Below, piece after piece: positions 46,665-56,908 of a stretch of DNA of 64,000 nucleotides. The notes below the pieces were generated by a model. It was not told where the DNA came from. It saw only the letters and a list, made by a program, of their open reading frames with translations, and did no database searches. How positions within the stretch are numbered: position 1 is the first letter of the stretch; the number at the start of each line of letters is the position of its first letter. Made by a program: the position numbers and the translations under genes. This DNA is from Pedobacter sp. AJM. GTDB taxonomy: Bacteria > Bacteroidota > Bacteroidia > Sphingobacteriales > Sphingobacteriaceae. Location: NCBI RefSeq assembly GCF_002197755.1, contig NZ_NHOT01000003.1:372001-436000 (forward strand), written 5' to 3'.

Positions 46665-48356
46665 TTAGTAACCAGGGTTTTGTTCGAGTTTTCCGTTTGA
46701 AGACAAAATTTCTGCTCTTGGAATAGGTAACCAGTATTGTTTATCCTGAAAAGTTTTGCCATCTAAAGCCACCTTAGTCGCATAGCTTAAACTGCTTCCA
46801 TTTTTAGTGATGATGATACCATTGGCAGCTTTGTTCTCTACAATGTTTGCAATTTTCCAACGGCGCACATCATAATAGCGGTGTTCTTCAAAAGCCAGTT
46901 CTACCCTGCGCTCATAACGAACAGCATCCCTCATTTGCGATTGACTTAAACCATTGGCCAGTGCCGGCATGTTTACATCTGGTCTGGATCTGATCATATT
47001 TACCGCATCTCTGGCTGACATTGATGATCCGGCAGGAACCGCATCAGGGCCATAAGCTTCATTCGCCGCTTCTGCAAAATTTAACAGGATTTCCGAATAG
47101 CGCATGTAAATCCAGGGTTGCAAACCTGCTACATCCCATGGGTTATCAATCGGGAAGGCATCATTCATGAATTTTTTAAGGTAATAGCCTGTTTTAGAAG
47201 TATTCCAGTTGGAGTTTCCATCTTTACTGTCTTTTCCACCCGGAACAAAAGCTTCCATGTTTCTTCCGCGGTAACTTGCGCCATCATAAATAACCGTATA
47301 GCCAAATCTAGGATCTCTGTTTGCGTAAGGTTTAGCTGGATCGTAACCCGAACCTGTTTCTGTAATGGCTTTACCACTCGTTGTTTGATAATCATCAACC
47401 AGGTTTTGCATCGGAGTATTGCCGCCCCAGGCATTGTACCCGTTTGGTCCGTTTGCAATTTCTAAACACACGTGTCTGGCGTTAGTGGTATAGAGCCTTT
47501 CAAAAATCATTTCATTGGTCTCATTTTGCAGGAACATTTTATTATAGCCCCCGGTGTAAATGCCATATTTGTTCAGGCTAATTACCGCTTGTGCAGCTGT
47601 AACAGCTGAAGCCCAGGTGCCTGCATTGTATAATGGACTGGCAGCATAAAGGGTTAACCTTGATTTTAAGGCCAATGCTGCGCCTTTCGTAGCACGCCCC
47701 AGTAACCAGTTTCCGGAATTATCAACCGGGAGTAAAGCAGCAGCCTGATCCAATTGTGCCGTTGTATAGTCGATGCTTTCTTTTAAGGTAGCCCTTTTAA
47801 ATAGTGCATCATCCTGTAAATTATCTTGCAACTGCGTTACTTTATCACCTATTAAAACTGCTCTGCCATAATTACGGATGATATCATGGTAACGGTAAGC
47901 CCGGATAAATTTAAGTTCACCCTCTAACAATCTTTTGTGACCTGCACTCATCGTAATGGTTGATAAGATCTGTAGCGCATAATTACATTCGCGGATACTG
48001 CGGTAACTTCTGGCCCAGAAGGAGGCTGTGCTGCCCAGGTTATCTGGTGAGATCTGCCCGCGTTGCATGGCCCAGGTTCCATCATCATTGGTATAGAGTG
48101 ATTCATCAGTATTGGAACTCATTAAACTGTATTCGAAACCGCGGCCAAAACCTGGTCCGGAACCTTCACCTTCTTTTTCCTGAAGCCTTGGACTTACATA
48201 ACGGTTAAGAACGAAAGCTTCAAATATAGTACTGTCCTTTTCAACTACTTCGGGGGCAACAACCGCAGTTGGGGTTATCTCTAAAAAATCTTTTTTGCAT
48301 GATGCAAACAGTAATGCTGCACCAAGGGTAAAATATAATGGTTTATATAATTTCAT
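46665..48356 (-). CDS. SusD/RagB-family lipoprotein of the second galactan locus
   Basis: I chose ATG 48356 (MKLYKPLYFTL), 4 bases after the susC stop codon, because it gives the lipobox LLFASC; a start at 48380 would overlap susC. The roughly 563-residue protein has the SusD fold with SusD marks such as YERRVELAFEEHRYYDVRRW and the usual end LSSNGKLEQNPGY. It should bind oligosaccharides cut from the arabinogalactan side chains and hand them to SusC. The long central region (DAPNTSNTDES-type loops) is typical of large SusD proteins. Confidence 0.95.
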   Translation of the reverse strand: MKLYKPLYFTLGAALLFASCKKDFLEITPTAVVAPEVVEKDSTIFEAFVLNRYVSPRLQEKEGEGSGPGFGRGFEYSLMSSNTDESLYTNDDGTWAMQRGQISPDNLGSTASFWARSYRSIRECNYALQILSTITMSAGHKRLLEGELKFIRAYRYHDIIRNYGRAVLIGDKVTQLQDNLQDDALFKRATLKESIDYTTAQLDQAAALLPVDNSGNWLLGRATKGAALALKSRLTLYAASPLYNAGTWASAVTAAQAVISLNKYGIYTGGYNKMFLQNETNEMIFERLYTTNARHVCLEIANGPNGYNAWGGNTPMQNLVDDYQTTSGKAITETGSGYDPAKPYANRDPRFGYTVIYDGASYRGRNMEAFVPGGKDSKDGNSNWNTSKTGYYLKKFMNDAFPIDNPWDVAGLQPWIYMRYSEILLNFAEAANEAYGPDAVPAGSSMSARDAVNMIRSRPDVNMPALANGLSQSQMRDAVRYERRVELAFEEHRYYDVRRWKIANIVENKAANGIIITKNGSSLSYATKVALDGKTFQDKQYWLPIPRAEILSSNGKLEQNPGY

Positions 48357-48360
48357 GATG

Positions 48361-51300
48361 TTAAAATTTAACGTTTGCACCTATGTTAATAATTTTTTGC
48401 TGAGGATAAAATTGTCCGCTTTCGTTATCTCCTTCCGGATCATAATCTTTCACTTTCGAGATGGTGAACAAGTTGAAAGCACTGGCATATAACCTCACAC
48501 CAGAGATTTTAATTTTAGATAAGAGGCTGGAATTGAAATTATAACCCAGTTCAATATTTTTTAATCTGAGAAATGATGCATTGTTTAACCAGAAATTATT
48601 TTGAAAAGCACCACCACTAATGGCATTCGAAGCACGTTCGGTTACCCTTGGGAAAGTTCCGTTCGGATTACTTGGGCTAAAACGGTTATCGGCCCAGCTG
48701 CTGTAAAAGTTTCCAACGCTACCTGATTCTGGCAACACATACTGGCTTACACGAGACTGCCCTGCAAAAAGTACGGCTACGTCGAAATTTTTATAAGATG
48801 CTGTTAAGTTTAATCCATAAGTAATTTCCGGTACATTACCGTATTTAGTTCTGGTTCTGTCTTTAAAATCGATTACGCCATCACCGTTATAATCTTCATA
48901 TTTTAAATCACCTACTTTGGCACCTGTAACATGTGGATAAGCATCTAATTCCTGTTGTGTGCGGAAAATGCCAAGTGAGTTAAACAACAGGTAACTACCA
49001 ATCGGGCGACCTGTTTGACGTTGGTAATCTAATGTTCCTGAAGCTTCATCAATGAAGATGATTTTGCTTTTCGCATAGGTAATATTTCCGGTCGCTCCCC
49101 AGCTAAAGTTTTCGCTTGAATGGTTATAACCCAATGAAGCCTCTACACCTGAACTGTTGATTTTACCAATGTTTTCTGATGGCACTAACGGAAATACTGC
49201 ACTATTATTTGGCTCTGGAAAAGGATTCACAATCCCTGAAGTACCCGGGATGGAAGCATTTCTGGTTAACAAAATATCACTGCGTTTCTGATTAAAATAA
49301 ATGGCTTCTAAAGTGAAATTTTTAAGGAAGGTTGCATTAATACCAATGTCGAGTTTATTGGCCCGCTCCCAGCCCACTATCGGGTTGGCCAGTTTCACCA
49401 AATTAACATTTGGCTGAATGACATTTACACCGCTACCCGGGTTTGAAGCAACAAAGCCGTTTCCGATTAATGTGTAATTATCAAAGTATTGGTATGGTGA
49501 AATTAAATCACTACCCAATGAGCCATATGAACCCCTGATTTTTAAATCATTAATAAAAGAAACGTTATCACTGAACCATTTTTCTTTGCTTACTCTCCAG
49601 GCTCCTAAAATGGACGGAAAATATCCGAAACGTTTACTTTGCGGAAAGAGCGAAGAACCATCAGCACGCATCTGGCCTTCTATGATATACTTTTCATCAT
49701 AATTGTAGGTCACTTTTCCAATATAACTTTGTCTTGGATAGTCGGTACTGCTACCCGAATTTCTTAAATCCGTTGCAGCTGCACCACCTTGTGAAAGTTC
49801 AGGCAAACTGGTTGAAATGTAATTTAAGCGTTGTGCATCAAAGGTTTCAAAACGCTGTCTGCTCTGTTCATAAGCTACAAAAGCATTGATTGAATGTTTC
49901 CCAAATTTCTTATCGTAATTTAATTTAACGTTGGATGTAATGAGGCTGGTATTGGCCTGCGACTCATATAAAGTAGCCTTGCCGCCGCTTCCACCTACCA
50001 CTACCGTATTATAAATTCCGGTAGATTGATCGTAGGAATACAGGTTGTAAGGTTTATTGAAATTTTTTTTAAAGCTAAATGTTTTGTCAACCGAGAAAAA
50101 ACCATCTACCGAAAGTCCTTCCACACCCGGAATCTGGTAGCTACCTCTTAAAATGGCATTGATTACCTGTGTTGGGTTTTTGGCTATTCCACCTAAATCA
50201 GTCACCTGAACGGCAGGGTTGCTATTTTCAATTCCTGTTGTAGGCAAACCATTTGGATAGTAAGCGGCTACAATTGGTTTTGCACGATACACTGATCTGA
50301 AAATATCACCTGCACCTGAAATCGGGAACACACGATCTTCTTCCCTTCCTGAAACGCCTAATCCGATTTTTAACCTTTTGGAAATATTGGCATCAATATT
50401 TGTTCTGAAGTTGTATTGCTGATATTTGGTTGCACCATCTTTATAAATCGCATCCTGGTAAATTTTCCCCAGGGAAACGAAATATTTTACATCTTCGGTA
50501 CCACCGCTAACCGAAAGGCTGTGCTGATTTTGAAGTGCTACACTTTTCAATGTTTGTTTGGTCCAGTCGGTATTTGGATATAACAATGGATCGGAACCAT
50601 CTCTGAATTTCTGAATCTGATCAGCCGTGTAAGACTGATTAAGACCACCACCCGGATTGGAATCATAATTGATTTCATTCATGATCTGTGCATACGTTGC
50701 TGCATCAGCCATTTTCGGCAGGCGTGTAGGCATACTGAAACCCTGATTGAAACTATAGTTTACTGTGGGCTTACCAATTTTACCTTTCTTGGTGGTAATT
50801 AAGATTACACCATTCGCTGCACGGTTACCATAAACCGCTGCCGATGCATCTTTCAGTACCGAAATACTTTCCACATCATTAGGGTCAATCCTTTCCAAAC
50901 CGCCTAACTGGCCTGGAATTCCATCTACCACAACCAATACATCGGAGTTGGTGGTGGTTCCTAAACCACGGATTAAAATCTTCGATCCATCATAACCTGG
51001 TTCACCACCGCGGTTATTGATCACCACGCCTGAAACCCGACCTGCCAATGAGTTGGAAAGATTGGGCTGTGGACTTTTTACCAGATCACTACCTTTAACT
51101 ACAGCAACTGAGCCGGCAAGTGTTGATTTTTTTTGTGTACCATAACCTACCACGACCAACTCATTAAGTGATTGTGCATTGGCCGTAAGTTGTGTATTTA
51201 CGGTGGTTTTGCCTTTTGTAAGCACTTCCTGTTTGTTATACCCTACATAAGTGAATACCAGTACTGCATTATCATTTGGAACTTTTATGGAATATTTACC

Positions 51301-51561
51301 ATCGGCATTACTGACAGTAACAATTGAGGTGCCCTTAACGGATACACTTACTCCGGGTAATACCCCACCTTTTTCATCGTAAACAGTACCACTTACTGTA
51401 ATTTCATCTCTAACTGATACTGGATTTGTAGTGCCTGAAAGTGAGGTTGCCATTGCCATTTGTGCAGACAGCAAGGACACACTACTGAGGGATACAATGA
51501 ATAGCGTTTGTTTTGCACTACGACAAAACAGAACAGCTTTGCGCCGTAAAACTTTTCTCAT
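48361..51561 (-). CDS. SusC/RagA TonB-dependent transporter of the second galactan locus
   Basis: The 1066-residue protein starts MRKVLRRKAVLFCRSAKQTL, a long basic N terminus before the signal core typical of many SusC proteins. A carboxypeptidase-like domain (ITVSGTVYDEKGGVLPGVSV) and TonB box region (ELVVVGYGTQKK) follow. The plug contains the signature NRAANGVILITTKKG, and the barrel ends INIGANVKF. There is no STN domain, which fits control by the HTCS encoded just upstream. The imported substrate is inferred from the GH30 and GH35 genes. Confidence 0.95.
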   Translation of the reverse strand: MRKVLRRKAVLFCRSAKQTLFIVSLSSVSLLSAQMAMATSLSGTTNPVSVRDEITVSGTVYDEKGGVLPGVSVSVKGTSIVTVSNADGKYSIKVPNDNAVLVFTYVGYNKQEVLTKGKTTVNTQLTANAQSLNELVVVGYGTQKKSTLAGSVAVVKGSDLVKSPQPNLSNSLAGRVSGVVINNRGGEPGYDGSKILIRGLGTTTNSDVLVVVDGIPGQLGGLERIDPNDVESISVLKDASAAVYGNRAANGVILITTKKGKIGKPTVNYSFNQGFSMPTRLPKMADAATYAQIMNEINYDSNPGGGLNQSYTADQIQKFRDGSDPLLYPNTDWTKQTLKSVALQNQHSLSVSGGTEDVKYFVSLGKIYQDAIYKDGATKYQQYNFRTNIDANISKRLKIGLGVSGREEDRVFPISGAGDIFRSVYRAKPIVAAYYPNGLPTTGIENSNPAVQVTDLGGIAKNPTQVINAILRGSYQIPGVEGLSVDGFFSVDKTFSFKKNFNKPYNLYSYDQSTGIYNTVVVGGSGGKATLYESQANTSLITSNVKLNYDKKFGKHSINAFVAYEQSRQRFETFDAQRLNYISTSLPELSQGGAAATDLRNSGSSTDYPRQSYIGKVTYNYDEKYIIEGQMRADGSSLFPQSKRFGYFPSILGAWRVSKEKWFSDNVSFINDLKIRGSYGSLGSDLISPYQYFDNYTLIGNGFVASNPGSGVNVIQPNVNLVKLANPIVGWERANKLDIGINATFLKNFTLEAIYFNQKRSDILLTRNASIPGTSGIVNPFPEPNNSAVFPLVPSENIGKINSSGVEASLGYNHSSENFSWGATGNITYAKSKIIFIDEASGTLDYQRQTGRPIGSYLLFNSLGIFRTQQELDAYPHVTGAKVGDLKYEDYNGDGVIDFKDRTRTKYGNVPEITYGLNLTASYKNFDVAVLFAGQSRVSQYVLPESGSVGNFYSSWADNRFSPSNPNGTFPRVTERASNAISGGAFQNNFWLNNASFLRLKNIELGYNFNSSLLSKIKISGVRLYASAFNLFTISKVKDYDPEGDNESGQFYPQQKIINIGANVKF

Positions 51562-52041
51562 GTTGGTTTAATTTGGTTATTTATAATTACCACTTTCTTT
51601 CGAACGCTTTCGTTCACTTCGCATAATTGTTTTGCGAGTTGGGAATTCATTTGAAAACGCTGCTAAATTCTACCAAATCAAGCGAACACAAAGGGGGTAA
51701 ACAGCTAATATTAGAGGGGGAAAAAACAACCGATAGAGAGGAAACAGCCCTTTTGACGCAAAATTAGTTTAGGGAATATAAATTGAACGCTTTTGTATCT
51801 GCCATTTTTTTGAAATGCGGTGCGTATTAAGATGTAGAAACCAGAATCTTTTACTAACCAAAATCCGATAATTATAAATTGATTTTTACACCACCAGTCT
51901 GTGCTACCTATCTAAAAGAGAGGAATTACTACCGCCATTCCCCTCCTTTAAACTATCGTATGATACATCTTATGGAATAGTGTTAGCTTGACGAAGCGTT
52001 TTGGTAATTGGCGCTTCCAAAATGCTCAACATTCCTGAATA
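51562..52041. other. Regulatory gap between HTCS 2 and susC
   Basis: No gene was recognised. The 480-base gap holds G/A-rich imperfect direct repeats (see 51689-51748), a minus-strand TAATTTTG box (51759-51766) that fits the -7 consensus, and two copies of GAACGCTTT (51602-51610 and 51785-51793), the first within a GAACG/CGTTC inverted repeat. These are likely promoter and operator parts for susC. Confidence 0.45.
51689..51748. promoter_or_regulatory. Three imperfect direct repeats, candidate HTCS 2 operator
   Basis: Three related pieces occur at about 21-23 base spacing: GGGGGTAAACAGC (51693-51705), GGGGGAAAAAACAAC (51716-51730) and GAGGAAACAGCC (51738-51749). The shared part is G-rich followed by AAACAGC. 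They lie upstream of susC and near the HTCS gene; the spacing suits AraC-type half-sites. Confidence 0.4.
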
Positions 52042-55000
52042 CTAGGTTTTTATTTTTTTTAAACCCGGGCTGATGGACTTATTATTGGAAAAATTCTTCC
52101 GGTATTTTTTAATGTAATCTGATGGATTCATTTCGAATACTTTTTTAAACTGTTCCCTGAAATATTTGATATCACTCATCCCAACGGTATACATCGTTTC
52201 AAGTATGGTTTTATCTGTACTGATGAAAATTTCAGCAGCCTTCCTTAACCGGATGAAACGAATAAAACTACTGGATGAATGCCCTGAAACAGATTTAATC
52301 TTATTGAACAGGTTAGCCCTCGACATGCCAATTTCATCTGCCAGCATCTTGATGTTAAAGTTCGGATCTTCTATATGACGTTCCACGATACTGATGCAGT
52401 TTTTTAGAAAATCCTTGTATTCGGCAGAGATCTTGGAACTGCTTGGGTTTAGTGTAATCTCGCTATAAAAGTATTTTTGCAAACTATTTTTACTTTTTAG
52501 AATCCCGGCAACCCTGGCCATGAGCAATTCCTTATCAAAAGGTTTACTGATATAATCATCAGCACCAATCTCTACACCCTTCAGTTTAATTTCTGCCGAT
52601 GTACTGGCGGTGAGTAAGATAATGGGGATATGGCAAATAGATTCATCTTCCTTTACAATACTACAGAGTTCTATTCCACCCATACCCTGCATCATCACAT
52701 CACTGATTACGATATCCGGAAGAAACCCACGGATAATAGCTAAACCGCTTTCGCCATCATGGGCCTGATAAATTTGATATTGTTCTGAAAAAACCTGGCT
52801 GAGGTAATGCGCGATTTCTTCATTATCGTCTACAATCAGAATAGATTTCTTCTCCTGTATAATCATATCACTTAAAACCACATCTTTCTTTCTGACCGGC
52901 TCCGGGATCAGATCATCCTGACTAAGTTCTTTCAGGATCAGAGAGCTTTCCTGCCGGTCCGGAACAATGGACACAGGATTAATATGTTCATTCCCTTTTA
53001 ATAATTTCAGGTGAAATGAAGTGCCCTCCCCTTCATTATTCTGACAGGAAATGGTTCCGCCATGCATGTCTATAAAATTCTTAACCAGGTACAAGCCAAT
53101 TCCAAATCCGCTTCCTAAAGAGTGTTTTTTATCAGGCTCCTGGTAAAACCTGTTAAAAATTTTCTCTGTTGAATCTTCTGCGATGCCACAACCAGAATCC
53201 ATAATTAAAATATCAACATGCTGATCTGCTTCATACAGTGATACTGTGATACGTCCGCCATCAGGCGTAAATTTGAAGGCATTTGATAATAAGTTGAAAA
53301 TGGCAATTTCCAGTTTTTCCCGGTCAGCAAAAATTTCTGTTATTTCAGAAGCTGCTATAAATTCATACTGAATATTTTTTGTACGTGCCTGATGAGAAAA
53401 ACATAGAAAAACTTCTTTCAGCAGGCCTGTGAGGTTTAAATGAGATACTTTTAAAGTATCACCCTGCGCATCAGCCTTTCTAAACAGCAATAACTGATCA
53501 ACCAGGCTTAATAAACGCTTGGCATTTCTGTACACAATATTCATGCTGCTGGTATCAATATTTTGGTTATCCTGATAAAGCAATTCTTTCACCGGGTTAA
53601 TGATTAAGGTTAGCGGCGTTCTAAATTCGTGTGATATATTGGTAAAAAAAGACAATTTACGCTCATTCAGCTCCTTTTCCTTTTCACTTTCAATATGTGC
53701 AATTTTGATTTCATACCTCAGTTTTTCCTGTTTTTTCCGGTAAGCAATAAAGCCATACACACTCAATCCGATTAGTCCGGCATACAGCAAAAAAGCCCAC
53801 CAGGTAAGGTACCAGGGCGGATTAATCTTAATCGTAATGGAATAACCTTTATTATTCCAAACCCCGTCATTGTTAGATGCTTTCACCTCAAAACGGTATG
53901 TGCCCGGGTTTAGGTTGGTATAGGTGGCTTTTCGCTGGTGACCTACATAATTCCATTTTTGATCAAAACCCACCAATCGATATGCGTATTCATTTTTCCA
54001 GGAATAGGCATAGTTAAGGGCAACAAATTCTAAAGAAAAAACACTCTGATCATAGTTGAGGGTAATTTCTTTTGCCACATTCAGGTTCTCGTTTAAAGGA
54101 CTTTCTGCGCCCGGAAGCACCGATTTATTAAATATCTGGAAATCGGTGAGGTAAACGGGTGGAGCCACATGGTTGAATCGGATTTGCTTCGGGTTAAAGG
54201 AAAAATAGCCTTTGTTACCGGCAACAAAAATAGAAGAACCCTGGTTTTTAATGGTGGAATTTACCAAAACGCCATCCGCCTCATCAAAGTTCCTTACTTT
54301 TTTGCTCAAAGGATCTAAACTCGAAATTCCATTTTCGGTAAGCACCCAAATTTTACCATCCGTATCTTCTGTAATGTCATTAAAAACATTGCTCGCAAAT
54401 CCATTGGCTTTGGTGTACACTTCAATACCATTGCGCTTTGGCGAAAACTTATTCAAACCATCCTGCGTACACACCCACATGTTTTTTCTGGAATCGGCAT
54501 GGATGGCTTTGATGATGTTGCTGCTTAACCCCTTACCATTGCCGTTTAAGGTTTCCAGTGCGCGAAAATGCTTGGTACGCAGGTTAAAAACATTAACGCC
54601 ACCACCATAGGTTCCAATCCAGATTTCGCCATCAGGTGCCTTACAAAGCGTATAGGTATGATTATTGTTGATGGAATAAGGATTTTTAGGCTGATTGTAA
54701 TAATGTTCAAATGTGTTTTTACGACGATCATAAATCTTGATTCCGGCATCGGTAGCCAAAATATAAACCCCGTCTTCCACTTCCAGAATATCTCTGAATA
54801 CATCTTCATTAAACAAATTCCCAATCGCTGAATGATGAAAATGATGCGTAAAAGTATTGTGCTTCGGATCATAACTGTCGAAACCATTTTCAGTCAGTAC
54901 CCATAAAATCCCTTTGCCATCAAAGTATAGCTTCAGGATTTCGTTGCTGGTGAGACTATTGGGATGGTCACTTTTTACAAAGGTTTTAATCCCCCCAGTT

Positions 55001-56157
55001 TGCTGATCAACTGCGAAAAGCCCGTTATTGGTGCCCAGCCACATCACACCATCACGGATAGCAATACTCTTAACATCACGATTCCCCAGAGGAAGTAAAT
55101 TAATTTTAAATTTATATTGCTGATGATCTATTTTTCTAAGGCCGTTGCGCCCATTGAGCCAGATGATGCCATCACGATCCTGATAAGAATCGCCATAAGA
55201 ATAATTTGGTACATCATTAATTTTCTCCCAGCGTTTCGACAGGGTATGATACCAGTAGAATCCATTATTTCCACCCACCAGCAAGAGGTCCTGACCAAGA
55301 GGCATCACGCTGAAAACGGAATAATTATCCCGATCCGGGATTTGTACTTTAGTAAACTGACCTGTTTCCGGATTGAAATTAAAAAGACCGTCCCAATAGG
55401 TACCCACCCAGATATGACCGTCGGTTGCATAAGCTAAGGCCCAAACATCGTTCGGATTTTTAGCTCCGGACTTCTGATTTTGAGCATAATTGGTGAATGC
55501 TTTCTTTTTTTTATCAAATCGATTCAAGCCTGCACTCCAGTTGCCCAGCCATAAATCACCATTTATATCTTCTATGATGGCGTTTACAGATTTTCCCTTC
55601 ATACTTTTTTCAGATGCCGGATTGGGCTTATAAACGATAAAATCCTTTTTCGAAGCCACATACTGATTGAAACCATCATCTGTACCGAACCACATCTGGC
55701 CCTTTTTATCACATAATATGGACCATACTTTATTATGGCTTAAAGAACGGATATTATGATCATGGTGCAGAAAACGCGTAAAAGTTTCATTAAGTGGATC
55801 TAACAAGTTCAGGCCATCCATCGTGGCTACCCAGATTTTGCCCTGATGATCTTCTACAATGGCATTGATAAAATTATTAGAAATAGATGTACTATCGCCG
55901 GCATGGTTGGCAAACACTTTAAAAGTGTAACCATCAAAGCGGCACAATCCGTTTTCGGTACCTACCCAGATAAATCCACGTCGATCACGAAGGGTTGCCG
56001 TGGTATTTTTTGAAGGCAGGCCATCATTTGTACCATAGGTTTTCATCTCGCTCTTATTTTGCTTCGTGATGGCCGAAGCATTCATATACTGAGCGAAAGC
56101 ACTATTATAGTTGGAAAAAAGAAAGCAGCATAAGATGACTGTTCTTATCAATTTCAT
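52042..56157 (-). CDS. Hybrid two-component system sensor/regulator (arabinogalactan-type HTCS)
   Basis: The 1371-residue protein has a signal peptide (to about SAFAQY), a periplasmic double beta-propeller of Reg_prop repeats (GLPSKNTTATLRDRRGFIWV and later blocks) to about residue 680, and a Y_Y_Y domain ending near 785. A membrane span follows (WWAFLLYAGLIGLSVYGFIA). Cytoplasmic parts are a HisKA domain with H843 in NISHEFRTP, a HATPase with MDSGCGIAED and GSGFGIGLYLVK, a receiver with D1153 in IVISDVMMQG, and an AraC helix-turn-helix at the end (IGMSRANLFNKIKSVSGHSS). It lies upstream of susC on the same strand, separated by a 480-base regulatory gap. Its target is most likely the susCD-GH30-GH35 operon. 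Confidence 0.95.
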   Translation of the reverse strand: MKLIRTVILCCFLFSNYNSAFAQYMNASAITKQNKSEMKTYGTNDGLPSKNTTATLRDRRGFIWVGTENGLCRFDGYTFKVFANHAGDSTSISNNFINAIVEDHQGKIWVATMDGLNLLDPLNETFTRFLHHDHNIRSLSHNKVWSILCDKKGQMWFGTDDGFNQYVASKKDFIVYKPNPASEKSMKGKSVNAIIEDINGDLWLGNWSAGLNRFDKKKKAFTNYAQNQKSGAKNPNDVWALAYATDGHIWVGTYWDGLFNFNPETGQFTKVQIPDRDNYSVFSVMPLGQDLLLVGGNNGFYWYHTLSKRWEKINDVPNYSYGDSYQDRDGIIWLNGRNGLRKIDHQQYKFKINLLPLGNRDVKSIAIRDGVMWLGTNNGLFAVDQQTGGIKTFVKSDHPNSLTSNEILKLYFDGKGILWVLTENGFDSYDPKHNTFTHHFHHSAIGNLFNEDVFRDILEVEDGVYILATDAGIKIYDRRKNTFEHYYNQPKNPYSINNNHTYTLCKAPDGEIWIGTYGGGVNVFNLRTKHFRALETLNGNGKGLSSNIIKAIHADSRKNMWVCTQDGLNKFSPKRNGIEVYTKANGFASNVFNDITEDTDGKIWVLTENGISSLDPLSKKVRNFDEADGVLVNSTIKNQGSSIFVAGNKGYFSFNPKQIRFNHVAPPVYLTDFQIFNKSVLPGAESPLNENLNVAKEITLNYDQSVFSLEFVALNYAYSWKNEYAYRLVGFDQKWNYVGHQRKATYTNLNPGTYRFEVKASNNDGVWNNKGYSITIKINPPWYLTWWAFLLYAGLIGLSVYGFIAYRKKQEKLRYEIKIAHIESEKEKELNERKLSFFTNISHEFRTPLTLIINPVKELLYQDNQNIDTSSMNIVYRNAKRLLSLVDQLLLFRKADAQGDTLKVSHLNLTGLLKEVFLCFSHQARTKNIQYEFIAASEITEIFADREKLEIAIFNLLSNAFKFTPDGGRITVSLYEADQHVDILIMDSGCGIAEDSTEKIFNRFYQEPDKKHSLGSGFGIGLYLVKNFIDMHGGTISCQNNEGEGTSFHLKLLKGNEHINPVSIVPDRQESSLILKELSQDDLIPEPVRKKDVVLSDMIIQEKKSILIVDDNEEIAHYLSQVFSEQYQIYQAHDGESGLAIIRGFLPDIVISDVMMQGMGGIELCSIVKEDESICHIPIILLTASTSAEIKLKGVEIGADDYISKPFDKELLMARVAGILKSKNSLQKYFYSEITLNPSSSKISAEYKDFLKNCISIVERHIEDPNFNIKMLADEIGMSRANLFNKIKSVSGHSSSSFIRFIRLRKAAEIFISTDKTILETMYTVGMSDIKYFREQFKKVFEMNPSDYIKKYRKNFSNNKSISPGLKKIKT

Positions 56158-56403
56158 TGTGATAATCTAAAATCTAAAATTTTAATGTAAAATAAGAGCC
56201 ATCAAATAATTTACGAATATAAAGTTAAATGCATGATATTTAATTACCGCATGCAGATCATAACTTAAATAAGCACATCATTATGACCTAATGAATTGAA
56301 ATGACAAAAAAAAATTGCTCCGATCTCATCTGGATTTTCATTAATTTGACGTTATTATGAGCAAAAATAATAACCTGCTGACTTCATAAAATTAGAAAGC
56401 ACA

Positions 56404-56411
56404 TATATTTG
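56404..56411 (+). promoter_or_regulatory. Candidate -7 promoter box for exporter operon 2
   Basis: TATATTTG (followed by C) fits the TAnnTTTG consensus and lies 11 bases before the ATG of the small exported protein, so the message would have a very short leader. The region upstream is shared with the divergent HTCS 2 gene. Confidence 0.5.
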
Positions 56412-56422
56412 CATCTCTAAAA

Positions 56423-56758
56423 ATGGAAGGATTAAGAAATAACTTGCTCAAACGATTTTTTGCCTTAACGCTATTAAGTGTTTTGCTGCTTAAAGTTTGT
56501 GCGTTCTCCATTTCCTGCTTCTCAGTCTCTGCGGATGCCTACTCAATAGAAAAAAATGCAGAAGAGAATAAAGACAAAGAGGGTGAAGCTTTCGAGAAAA
56601 ACAAGAAGAAACTTCTGATTTACGAATCTTCCATGCTGGATACAGGTCATTTGTTTCTGAGCCTTCATACTCCGCAGCCTGAACAAGCTTATTATTTACA
56701 AATGGGTACCCATCCGCCCAAAACCGTGCCTACGCCTCCGCCTGATCATTTTTCTTAG
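56423..56758 (+). CDS. Small exported or membrane-anchored protein ahead of exporter operon 2
   Basis: The 111-residue product has a basic start and hydrophobic segment (LLKRFFALTLLSVLLLKVC, residues 8-26), then a lysine/glutamate-rich piece (EENKDKEGEAFEKNKKKLL). A C-terminal part follows that ends with proline-rich GTHPPKTVPTPPPDHFS. No family is recognised. It lies 150 bases before the ABC-membrane gene on the same strand and has its own promoter box, so it may be the first gene of the export operon. It could be a cargo or a helper; operon 1 has no counterpart in this position, which favours a specific role. Confidence 0.65.
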   Translation: MEGLRNNLLKRFFALTLLSVLLLKVCAFSISCFSVSADAYSIEKNAEENKDKEGEAFEKNKKKLLIYESSMLDTGHLFLSLHTPQPEQAYYLQMGTHPPKTVPTPPPDHFS

Positions 56759-56908
56759 GTAACGTCATTACTTTGATCTGAAAATCAGCCAGACTGATTT
56801 AACGCGTAAGTTTATGCATTTTCGATTGTCAGATCAGGATGATGTGCTTTTATCGCCGGTATGATTTACCTGCAATCTCCCATAGTTTATCCTTTAAGTA
56901 AAATATCC

